Below, in pieces: positions 1 through 7,051 of a DNA stretch of 28,846 nucleotides. Location: the IMG/VR virus record IMGVR_UViG_3300031565_000259, positions 1 through 28,846 of that record, one strand, 5' to 3'. The DNA is from a virus. The number at the start of each line of letters is the position of its first letter. Position 1 is the first letter of the stretch. A program made the translations under genes and the position numbers. The notes below the pieces were generated by a model. The model had not been told where the DNA came from and made no database searches. It worked only from the letters and a program-made list of their open reading frames with translations.

Positions 1-51
1 AAGCTGTTCTACGCAGACGGCACCAAGTGGCAGTTCATGGCGATCAGTTAA
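1..51 (+). CDS. C-terminal end of a truncated upstream gene
   Basis: The first 17 codons read in frame to a TAA stop and end in the peptide KLFYADGTKWQFMAIS. The window edge removes the rest. A terminal segment of the type F-Y-x-D-G-T-x-W is common at the end of phage virion decoration or head-fibre proteins, and the next genes are virion genes, so a structural protein is likely. This is inference from 16 residues and gene order only. Confidence 0.45.
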   Translation, partial: KLFYADGTKWQFMAIS

Positions 52-94
52 TTAATCTGGGCGGCTTTCGGGCCGTCCATTTTACGGAGTTTTT

Positions 95-274
95 ATGGCT
101 GTTATCTACCTTGTTCACGACGTCCACGGCGCAAAAGTTGCCATCTCTGAAGAAGAAGCGCGCTGCGACGAAGAGTATGGTTGGGAACGCTTTTACCCTG
201 ACGCCCCTGTAGTGGCGCCCGTTAACGAAATGTCGGCGGGCAGCAAACGCCGCCGCGCAACGCAGGAAGACTAA
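95..274 (+). CDS. Small hypothetical protein upstream of gp4-like adaptor
   Basis: A 59-residue protein beginning MAVIYLVHDVHG and ending in a basic-acidic tail (KRRRATQED). The start is ATG at 95, with a CGGAG ribosome binding site about 5-9 bases upstream. It ends three bases before the start of the gp4-like gene, so it belongs to the same late transcript. The N-terminus (MAVIYLVHDVHGAKVAISEE) resembles small proteins often found between coat and connector genes of phages of this type. I know no function for it. The start, spacing and codon use make it a credible gene; a role in the virion or in head assembly is only suggested by position. Confidence 0.7.
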   Translation: MAVIYLVHDVHGAKVAISEEEARCDEEYGWERFYPDAPVVAPVNEMSAGSKRRRATQED

Positions 275-277
275 CCA

Positions 278-988
278 ATGGAAACGGCTGGGGACATAAT
301 TAACGGTTCGCTTAGGCTTCTAGGCGTTCTGGCAGAAGGCGAAGTTCCATCGGCTGAAACGTCGCAAGACGCACTGCGCGCCATGAACCAGATGATTGAT
401 AGCTGGAACACTGAGCGCCTCGCGGTCTTTTCGACGCAGGACCAGATATTCACATGGCCGTCAGGCCAACTGTCGCGCACGCTCGGCCCTTCCGGCGACT
501 TCTCCGGCAACCGCCCCGTGCTGCTTGAGGACTCAACGTACTTTAAAGACCCCGGCACTGGCGTCAGCTACGGCATCAAATTCATTAACCAGCAGCAGTA
601 TAACGGCATCGCGGTCAAGACCGTCACGTCCACCTACCCGCAGGTTATCTTCGTCAACATGACGTTCCCCGACATCGAAATGTACGTCTATCCGCGCCCT
701 ACGCGCGATCTGGAATGGCACTTCATTTCGGTCGAAGAACTCACCCAGCCAGCAACGCTGGCGACCACACTGCATTTCCCGCCCGGCTATTTGCGTGCGT
801 TCCGTTACAACTTGGCGTGCGAGATGGCACCTGAGTTTGGCGTTGAGCCGTCACCGCAAGTGTCGCGTCTGGCTATGGCATCGAAGCGCAACCTGAAGCG
901 CATCAACAACCCTGACGACATCATGTCCATGCCGTACAGCATTGTGGCGACGCGTCAGCGGTTCAACATCTTCGCGGGTAACTATTAA
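278..988 (+). CDS. P22 gp4-like head-tail adaptor (tail accessory factor)
   Basis: A 236-residue protein that matches the P22 tail accessory factor gp4 family by its N-terminal half: an opening helix (ETAGDIINGSLRLLGVLAEG), then D-A-L-x-A-M-N-x-M-I-D-S-W and the beta-rich segment around FTWPSGQLSRTLGP. In P22, gp4 binds the portal ring after packaging, forms a dodecameric adaptor that closes the head and provides the platform for the tail hub. The size is larger than P22 gp4 (about 166 residues) but usual for homologues in other proteobacterial podophages. Its stop overlaps the start of the next gene by one base (TAATG), so the two are translationally coupled. The next gene is gp10-like, as in P22, which strengthens the call. 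Confidence 0.85.
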   Translation: METAGDIINGSLRLLGVLAEGEVPSAETSQDALRAMNQMIDSWNTERLAVFSTQDQIFTWPSGQLSRTLGPSGDFSGNRPVLLEDSTYFKDPGTGVSYGIKFINQQQYNGIAVKTVTSTYPQVIFVNMTFPDIEMYVYPRPTRDLEWHFISVEELTQPATLATTLHFPPGYLRAFRYNLACEMAPEFGVEPSPQVSRLAMASKRNLKRINNPDDIMSMPYSIVATRQRFNIFAGNY

Positions 989-2418
989 TGAAGACGCCGA
1001 TCCTTGGGTCGGCGTATGTCGCAAGAAGCGTCAACGCCGCAGACAACCGAATGGTGAACCTCTTTCCGGAAATCGTACCGGAGGGCGGCAAAGAGCCAGC
1101 CTTTCTCCAGCGCGCGCCGGGGCTAACCCGTCTGGCTACCATCGGCATCGGGCCTATCCGCGGGCTGTGGCAGTTCGGCGATTACGGCTACGCCGTGTCT
1201 GGCCCTACGCTGTTCCAGATTGACAGCAACTGGAACGCGGTCGCCAAAGGCACCGTAGGCGGCACTGGCCCTGTCAGCATGGCTGACAACGGCACGCAGC
1301 TATTCATAGCCGCCAACCCATTAGGTTACATCTACAACGCCGGCACTGACGCGTTCCAACAGATCACTGACCCTGACTTCCCCGGTGCAGGCACGGTCGG
1401 CTACATCGACGGCTATTTCACGTTCAACGAACCGGGCACACAGAAGATTTGGGTAACGTCGCTGCTCGACGGCACGGCTGTCGATCCGCTGGAGTTTGCC
1501 AGCGCCGAAGGCAATCCAGACAATGTGGTCGCGGTCTTTGTGGACCACCGCGAAGTCTGGGTGTTCGGCACCAACTCGACCGAAGTCTGGTACGACGCAG
1601 GGCTGCTCGACTTCCCGCTGACGCGTATCCAAGGCGCGTTTAACGAACTGGGCTGCGCGGCGCCGTACAGCGTCGCCAAGATGGACAACCAAGTCTACTG
1701 GCTGGGCAAAGACGCCCGCGGTCAAGGCATCGTCTACCGCGCCGCTGGCTACATCGGCCAGCGCGTGTCAACGCACGCTATCGAATGGCAGATGCAAGAG
1801 TATGCCGACATCTCGGACGCCACAGGCTACACGTACCAGCAGGACGGCCACAGCTTCTACGTGCTGAACTTCCCGTCGGCCAACACGACATGGGTGTATG
1901 ACGTCGCCACCGGCGCATGGCATGAGCGCGCGTCGTTTGTTAACGGCGAGTTTAACCGTCACCGCGCCAGCAGCCAGATGTTCTTCAACGCTACCACTGT
2001 TGTCGGCGACTACCAGAACGGCAAGATTTACGAGTTTGACCTGAACGAATATTCCGACGACGGCAGCCCGCAGAAATGGTTGCGGTCATGGCGGGCGCTC
2101 CCGACAGGCGCTAACAATCTGGCCCGTACTATCCAGCACTCTATGCAGCTTGACTGCGAGACAGGCGTTGGCCTGAACAACGGCCAAGGCGAAAACCCAC
2201 AAGTCATGCTGCGTTGGTCTGACGATGGCGGGCACACATGGTCGAACGAACACTGGAAGTCGATGGGACGCATTGGCCGGTCTGGCTACCGCACGATCTG
2301 GCGCCGCCTTGGTGCGACGCTGAAGATACGCGACCGCGTCTACGAGGCGTCAGGGACTGACCCTGTACGCATCTACATCATGGGTGCTGAACTGCTACTG
2401 TCAGGGACGCGGGCCTAA
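988..2418 (+). CDS. P22 gp10-like tail hub / packaged DNA stabilization protein
   Basis: A 476-residue protein of the P22 gp10 (Phage_stabilise) family. The N-terminus PILGSAYVARSVNAADNRMV followed by NLFPEIVPEGGK and a P-G-L motif is characteristic: these proteins open with a segment that anchors to the gp4 adaptor and continue as a beta-propeller-like body with repeated Y-x-V-x-G, W-V-F-G-T and W-Y-D-A-G motifs, visible here from about residue 60 to 330. P22 gp10 is 472 residues, so the length is full. In P22 a gp10 hexamer forms the tail hub, plugs the portal channel and carries the tail needle. It lies directly after the gp4-like gene (TAATG overlap) and runs into the next gene with the same kind of overlap (TAATG at 2416-2420). 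Confidence 0.88.
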   Translation: MKTPILGSAYVARSVNAADNRMVNLFPEIVPEGGKEPAFLQRAPGLTRLATIGIGPIRGLWQFGDYGYAVSGPTLFQIDSNWNAVAKGTVGGTGPVSMADNGTQLFIAANPLGYIYNAGTDAFQQITDPDFPGAGTVGYIDGYFTFNEPGTQKIWVTSLLDGTAVDPLEFASAEGNPDNVVAVFVDHREVWVFGTNSTEVWYDAGLLDFPLTRIQGAFNELGCAAPYSVAKMDNQVYWLGKDARGQGIVYRAAGYIGQRVSTHAIEWQMQEYADISDATGYTYQQDGHSFYVLNFPSANTTWVYDVATGAWHERASFVNGEFNRHRASSQMFFNATTVVGDYQNGKIYEFDLNEYSDDGSPQKWLRSWRALPTGANNLARTIQHSMQLDCETGVGLNNGQGENPQVMLRWSDDGGHTWSNEHWKSMGRIGRSGYRTIWRRLGATLKIRDRVYEASGTDPVRIYIMGAELLLSGTRA

Positions 2419-3635
2419 TGGCGCTTTCACCGATCAACCCTACCCAGCTAACGCCGCCGCGTGTCGATCTGATCGACCAGCGGTCAGGCGCTATCAGCCG
2501 TGAATGGTATCGGTTCTTCCTGTCGCTGTTGACTGCGACGCAGACTAACCAAGAAGAAGTCGAGTTAGCGCCAGATGCTACGTCGCTGATAGCGACCTAT
2601 GACTCCGTATTTGCTGACGCTATTCAGGGGATAGAAGCCGCGCCGGTTCCGCAAGTCAGCAATACGATCAGCACTAACTATATTGACTTTGAGTTAGACG
2701 CGCCGCACGTCGGGAAAATCGGACGTATGGCGTGGAACCCGACCGACCAAACGCTTGACCTTGGTATGGAATACGACGTAATCCAACAGATTGGGCAGGA
2801 AACATACGCCCGCGTTGAAAACATGACCGGAGTAGCAATCCCTAACGGAACGGTGGTTGGCTTCGTTGGTGTTGGTGCAAGCAATACTTTGTCTGTTGCG
2901 CCTTATCTTGCTGATGGGGCAACGCCAACGCTCTACATCCTTGGCGTCATGACGCACGACCTACCGGATAGCGGCGAGGTTGGCTATTGCAACGTCTGGG
3001 GACACGTTCGCAATCTGGACACAAGCGCGTTCACCATAGGCGATATTCTTTACGCATCGCCAACGGTAGCGGGTGATTTTACCAATGTTAAGCCGACTGC
3101 TCCTGACAACGTAATCCCACTTGCTGCCGTGCTGAAGGTTGGCGTGACTGATGGCGAGATTTTCGTTCGCCCTACAATCGAGCAAGAACGTTATTACGGC
3201 GAGTTTTACAACACGACTGGCGTTACTCCTGTAGCCGCAAACACTGCCTATGCCCTGTCATGGGACGGAGCAACCATTTCGGACGGCGTTATGGCTACGG
3301 GAAGCCAGATTGAGGTATCTGAAAGCGGACTATTTCAGTTTAACGCACGGGTTCAATTTTCATCCGGTAACTCCAATACAAAGAGCGCATGGCTTTGGTG
3401 GAGGCTTAACGGAACGACAACCTATTCAAACAGTGCGGTGATTGGAACTCTTTCCACAAACAACGGATATGTGGTATTGCGTAACTCGCAGTTCTTCTCT
3501 CTTGCCGCTGGGGATTATATTGAGTTGATGTGGGCGGTAGATAATACAGGCCTTGCACCGACAAACGTAGCGGCTACGGCTTTTGCCCCTGCGGCGCCGT
3601 GTGGGCTAGTTGAAGTTACGCAAATTCAGCAGTAG
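2418..3635 (+). CDS. Tail fibre or needle-like protein with C-terminal jelly-roll-like domain
   Basis: A 405-residue protein in the position that the tail needle gene (26) holds in P22. Three parts are visible. Residues 1-50 are a short virion-anchoring-type segment (LTPPRVDLIDQRSGAISREW). Residues about 75-250 hold a beta-rich domain with IGRMAWNPTDQTLDLGMEYD, then repeats of the type N-G-T-V-V-G and G-D-I-L-Y, which is shared by many phage tail-fibre proteins. Residues about 255-405 are a C1q/TNF-like beta sandwich judging by alternating hydrophobic strands (GEFYNTTGVTPV, SESGLFQFNARVQF, AAGDYIELMWAVDNTG). Such C-terminal domains trimerise and often bind receptors. I see no long coiled coil, so it is not a plain P22-type needle. 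Receptor binding or tail tip is an inference. Confidence 0.65.
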   Translation: MALSPINPTQLTPPRVDLIDQRSGAISREWYRFFLSLLTATQTNQEEVELAPDATSLIATYDSVFADAIQGIEAAPVPQVSNTISTNYIDFELDAPHVGKIGRMAWNPTDQTLDLGMEYDVIQQIGQETYARVENMTGVAIPNGTVVGFVGVGASNTLSVAPYLADGATPTLYILGVMTHDLPDSGEVGYCNVWGHVRNLDTSAFTIGDILYASPTVAGDFTNVKPTAPDNVIPLAAVLKVGVTDGEIFVRPTIEQERYYGEFYNTTGVTPVAANTAYALSWDGATISDGVMATGSQIEVSESGLFQFNARVQFSSGNSNTKSAWLWWRLNGTTTYSNSAVIGTLSTNNGYVVLRNSQFFSLAAGDYIELMWAVDNTGLAPTNVAATAFAPAAPCGLVEVTQIQQ

Positions 3636-3644
3636 GATTATCTT

Positions 3645-3980
3645 ATGACCGTATCCATTAGTAACATCATTCCCGCCAAGACCGCGGAGAACGCGCAGAC
3701 TACACAGTACATATCGAATGGCGTACAGACGATCATCGACAAGTTTACCGCGACGAACTACAGCGCGACGGCTGCGACGATTAGCGTCAACCTTGTCACG
3801 GCTGCGGGCGCTGCCGGCAACGACAACTTGATCGTCAAGTCGAAAACGCTTCAAGCTAGTGAGACTTACACCTTTCCTGAACTGGTCGGCCATGTGCTGC
3901 CCAACAATGGCTTCATCAGCACAATCGCAGGCACGGCGTCGGCGATCAACATCCGCGCGTCAGGCCGTCTGGTTAGCTAA
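3645..3980 (+). CDS. Small beta-rich virion-associated protein
   Basis: A 111-residue protein rich in Thr, Ala, Ser and Asn (start MTVSISNIIPAKTAENAQTT) with alternating hydrophobic residues that predict an all-beta fold. Segments such as YISNGVQTIIDKFTATNYS and ISVNLVTAAGAAGNDNLIVK resemble small conserved proteins encoded near tail-fibre genes of podophages; they look like a single beta-sandwich domain. The start is ATG at 3645, nine bases after the stop of the fibre-like gene, with a weak AGGAT upstream. It ends in a TAATG overlap with the acetyltransferase gene. I do not know its function; a decoration, fibre-adaptor or chaperone role would fit its place. Confidence 0.7.
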   Translation: MTVSISNIIPAKTAENAQTTQYISNGVQTIIDKFTATNYSATAATISVNLVTAAGAAGNDNLIVKSKTLQASETYTFPELVGHVLPNNGFISTIAGTASAINIRASGRLVS

Positions 3981-4444
3981 TGCCGGTGACAGTCCGCACC
4001 GCTACTGTCGAAGACCTACCATGCTACATGGACTTGGCGGAAGCGTTTGTGGCGACGACACCTGTAAACCATCTGATCCCGTTTAACCGCGACAGCACTG
4101 CGGCGTTCGTCGAAGGTGCGCTGGACAACGAAAACATGGTTGTTTTGGTGGCTGAAGATGCAGGCGAACTGATCGGCATCACGGCGGCGATTGCGTACCC
4201 TATGTACTTCAACCCATCGAAGCTGGTGGCGCAGGAGTTGTGGTGGTATATCAAGCCTGACGCAAGGGGCGGAACAGCATCAAAATTGCTGTTTCAAGAG
4301 ATAGAAAAATGGGGTAAGAGTAAACAAGCCGAAGCTATGTTTATGATTGCGTTGGACAACGACCGCGTCACGACTATGGCAAAAATGTACGGACGCTTAG
4401 GATACGCGCCCACAGAACGTGTATTTGTAAAGGGATTAAACTGA
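3980..4444 (+). CDS. GNAT-family N-acetyltransferase
   Basis: A 154-residue protein of GNAT length. The N-terminus VTVRTATVEDLPCYMDLAEA is the usual beta1-alpha1 start. The strand VVLVAEDAGELIGITAA is motif D/A, and ELWWYIKPDARGGTASKLL carries the acetyl-CoA pyrophosphate loop (R-G-G-T-A-S, in the place of the R/Q-x-x-G-x-G/A consensus), followed by the helix FQEIEKWGKSK. The C-terminal part KMYGRLGYAPTERVFVKGL is the typical Y-x-R-x-G-Y motif. It would transfer acetyl from acetyl-CoA to an amine; the substrate is unknown. Related acetyltransferases occur in virion operons of many podophages between tail and ejection genes. The overlaps at both ends (TAATG before, and a one-base overlap at 4444) show it is translated with structural genes. 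Confidence 0.85.
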   Translation: MPVTVRTATVEDLPCYMDLAEAFVATTPVNHLIPFNRDSTAAFVEGALDNENMVVLVAEDAGELIGITAAIAYPMYFNPSKLVAQELWWYIKPDARGGTASKLLFQEIEKWGKSKQAEAMFMIALDNDRVTTMAKMYGRLGYAPTERVFVKGLN

Positions 4445-5229
4445 TGGCAATCTCCACCGCAGCAGCGATTTTAGGTGCCGCCGTCATCGGCGGTGCCGCG
4501 TCGGCATCAGCGTCCAGTAAAGCCGCTAAGGCGCAAACGCGGGCAGCCCAAGACGCTAACGCCGCACAAGAACGTATGTTCGAGAAGCAGACGCAACTGC
4601 AAGAGCCGTTTCGTCAGGGCGGCCTCACCGCGCAGAACGAAATCATGCAGCTTCTCGGCATCGGCGGCGACAAGACCGCCGCTGGCTACGGCAGTCTCGG
4701 TAAGTCTTTTGGCACCGATCAATTCCAGCAAGACCCCGGCTACGCTTTTCGTCAATCGGAAGGCATGAAGGCGCTTGAGCGGTCGGCAGCGGCGCGCGGC
4801 AACCTCATGTCGGGCAGCACCATGAAGGGTATCCAGCGTTTTGGTCAGGACTTGGCAAGCCAAGAATACCAGAACGCGTTCAACCGCTATCAGGTCGAGC
4901 GGTCGGCCAAGCTGAACCCGCTGCAATCGTTGATGGGTTCCGGTCAGTCCGCAGCCAATGTGATGACCGGCGCCGCAGGTCAGATGGGCCAGAACGAAGC
5001 CTCCAACATCTACAACGCCGGTCAAGCCCGCGCGTCTGGGTACATCGGTCAAGCTAACGCGCTTAACACCGCGCTGGGCCAAGTAGCTGGATACGCGGCG
5101 CAAGCACCGTTGAACAACGCTATGATTAACTATTACAACAACGCGGCTCCAAGCGGCGGCGGCGCGCCGGGCGGCGGGTTTGGCTCCAGCACGGGCAACT
5201 ATTTGCCGGGTATTCCAAGAGGTTATTGA
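4444..5229 (+). CDS. Ejection (DNA transfer) protein, P22 gp7 position
   Basis: A 261-residue protein with an N-terminal Ala/Gly-rich hydrophobic segment (residues 3-25, AISTAAAILGAAVIGGAAS), followed by an Ala/Gln coiled coil up to about residue 60 and a motif common to phage DNA transfer proteins (QEPFRQGGLTAQNEIMQLLG). The middle holds DPGYAFRQSEGMKALERSAA and GNLMSGSTMKGIQRFGQDLA, also typical, and the C-terminus is Gly/Asn/Pro-rich. Proteins of this kind are packaged in the head and leave it ahead of the DNA, where they help build a conduit through the envelope; the hydrophobic N-terminus fits this. It occupies the place of P22 gene 7, after the fibre block and before two large proteins. 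Confidence 0.75.
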   Translation: MAISTAAAILGAAVIGGAASASASSKAAKAQTRAAQDANAAQERMFEKQTQLQEPFRQGGLTAQNEIMQLLGIGGDKTAAGYGSLGKSFGTDQFQQDPGYAFRQSEGMKALERSAAARGNLMSGSTMKGIQRFGQDLASQEYQNAFNRYQVERSAKLNPLQSLMGSGQSAANVMTGAAGQMGQNEASNIYNAGQARASGYIGQANALNTALGQVAGYAAQAPLNNAMINYYNNAAPSGGGAPGGGFGSSTGNYLPGIPRGY

Positions 5230-5230
5230 T

Positions 5231-7051
5231 ATGCCAAACCAGATGATAGCACTTCAAGCGCGCAACCCGCAGCTTCCGGACCCTGCCCGCCAGACCGCAC
5301 AGTTTGCCAACATGATGAACATGGCGTCGCAACAGCGCGCAGCGCAACTCCAAGGCGAACGTATACGTCAGGAGATGGAATACGAGACGGAATTGCAGGA
5401 GCCTAGATTAGCTGAAGCAGGTGCAAAGGCAGATACGGAACGACTAAAATATGCCATGCTTTTTTACAAAGAGTCTGCAAATGACCTTATTAATTCAAAC
5501 ACGCCTGAACAGGCAGTATCTCGCGGCGAACGCTTAAAAGCTATGTTTCCAGACCCTGCGCTTCAAGCGCGGATAGACGAAACAATAACAGACTTAGTAA
5601 GCGACCCAAGCCAGTTTGAAGCTAAACGCAGGCAAATGCTTCGCAACACTTTAGACGCTGAAAAGCAGCTTGCTATAGAACATAGTGATGTGTTTGACGC
5701 CGAAGGAAACTTAATTCTTATGGAAAGAAGCCCTGTGGGCGCTTTTCCAACCAGAGTAACCCCCGGAGTTATAACTGACCTTCCGTCTACTGCAACGCAA
5801 GCCTCGCCACCCCGCGCAACGCCAACCGCGGGCGCCGGTACATCCGCAAATATGCGCGCGACGCGCGGTGCCAACACAACGCCGCAAGACCTGATAAACC
5901 AAGGGATGAACCCTAATAATATTCCTTCTGGTATGCCTACTTCGCGTCCAGTGTCGTTCAACCAAAGCGATATGGCCGGCGCTGGCGCAGGGCAGATGAC
6001 GCCTGATGTGATGTCGCGCATTGTTAACTCTGCGTTTGAAACAGGCGTTATGGCGCAGGTGGACTTTGACCAGCTTTTAGCATCTCAGCCGCCGCAGAAT
6101 AAGCAGGCGCTTATGAACGCATTTCAGCAAGCCAACATCACGCTGCAAGCCGATGCACCGTCGCTGGCTGACAGCGGAATGGGCCAGCAGCAGATGGCGG
6201 CTAACCCTGTGCAAAGGCCGCAGTCGCAGTTTGCTGATTTGCGTGGCCCAGCGCCGCAGTCACAGACCGCTGGTCTGCGTGGCGCGCCGCCTATGGAACA
6301 GACGCTGGCGCAGTACCAAGTTGGCCAGCAAATTAAAGGCCGCAATCCAAATATGGCGCTGACCCCATCGCCAGTTGCCCCTGCCGTTCTTGCGGCGCAA
6401 GAAGCGGCAAAAACGACTGCACAAGAGCAAGCTAAGGAAGCGGCAGCAGCAGCGGCTGCGCCAGCCTTGGCGCAGCGCGAACGTAACCTAGCGTTTAGTA
6501 AAGAGCGCGGCACGGCAGATGCAAAGTTTATGGAGTTGGCGCCAGCCGTAGTAGAAGCATCTAATGAAGGTCGCAACATTCTAAACCAGATGGTTGGTGA
6601 TGCGTATGTAAACAAGCAAGGCCAAATCACAGTACCTAAAGGCGGTCGCCGCCCGCACTCAGGTTTTGAAGGTGTTGTTGGATTGGGCTTTCCGGGTATG
6701 CGGTTTGTACCCGGTTCACCGGAAGCGGATTTTGACAAAAAATTCAAGCAAGTGGTTGGTAAGGCGTTCCTTAAAGCGTTCAACGACTTGAAGGGCGGCG
6801 GGCAAATTACAGAAAAAGAAGGTGAAAAAGCAACAGAAGCCATAACGCGGCTGTCGCGGTTCTCGTCTGAAGTTGAGTTTATCCGCGCCGCACGCGAATT
6901 GGAGAACATTCTTGCAAAGGGTGAGCAGCGTGCGCTTGATCGCCGGGCGCGCATAGAAGGTAAAGCTGCGCCGCGTGTGTCAACGCCAACCAGCAAAAAA
7001 AGCAAACCAAGAGAGTTGGTATTTAATCCGGCTACGGGGGACTTTGACTAA
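5231..7051 (+). CDS. Presumed internal virion / ejection protein, P22 gp20 position
   Basis: A 606-residue protein. I choose ATG 5231 (MPNQMIALQARNPQ), with AAGAGG about 10 bases upstream, over the in-frame start at 5180, which would overlap the preceding gene by 50 bases. The N-terminal 130 residues are helical and charged, residues about 180-400 are low-complexity (Pro, Gln, Ala, Thr, Met-rich), and residues about 405-435 form an Ala/Gln/Glu helix with a run of seven Ala. The C-terminal quarter has a helical domain and ends with LVFNPATGDFD. I do not recognise an enzyme. Composition, length and place between the gp7-like gene and another large protein suggest the second of three ejection proteins. 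Its stop overlaps the next start (TAATG). Confidence 0.68.
   Translation: MPNQMIALQARNPQLPDPARQTAQFANMMNMASQQRAAQLQGERIRQEMEYETELQEPRLAEAGAKADTERLKYAMLFYKESANDLINSNTPEQAVSRGERLKAMFPDPALQARIDETITDLVSDPSQFEAKRRQMLRNTLDAEKQLAIEHSDVFDAEGNLILMERSPVGAFPTRVTPGVITDLPSTATQASPPRATPTAGAGTSANMRATRGANTTPQDLINQGMNPNNIPSGMPTSRPVSFNQSDMAGAGAGQMTPDVMSRIVNSAFETGVMAQVDFDQLLASQPPQNKQALMNAFQQANITLQADAPSLADSGMGQQQMAANPVQRPQSQFADLRGPAPQSQTAGLRGAPPMEQTLAQYQVGQQIKGRNPNMALTPSPVAPAVLAAQEAAKTTAQEQAKEAAAAAAAPALAQRERNLAFSKERGTADAKFMELAPAVVEASNEGRNILNQMVGDAYVNKQGQITVPKGGRRPHSGFEGVVGLGFPGMRFVPGSPEADFDKKFKQVVGKAFLKAFNDLKGGGQITEKEGEKATEAITRLSRFSSEVEFIRAARELENILAKGEQRALDRRARIEGKAAPRVSTPTSKKSKPRELVFNPATGDFD

Noticed and set aside
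6124-7005. 293-codon minus-strand frame
   Set aside because: It is the reverse of an Ala/Gln-rich coding region; Ser, Cys and Ala content is typical of a reverse shadow.
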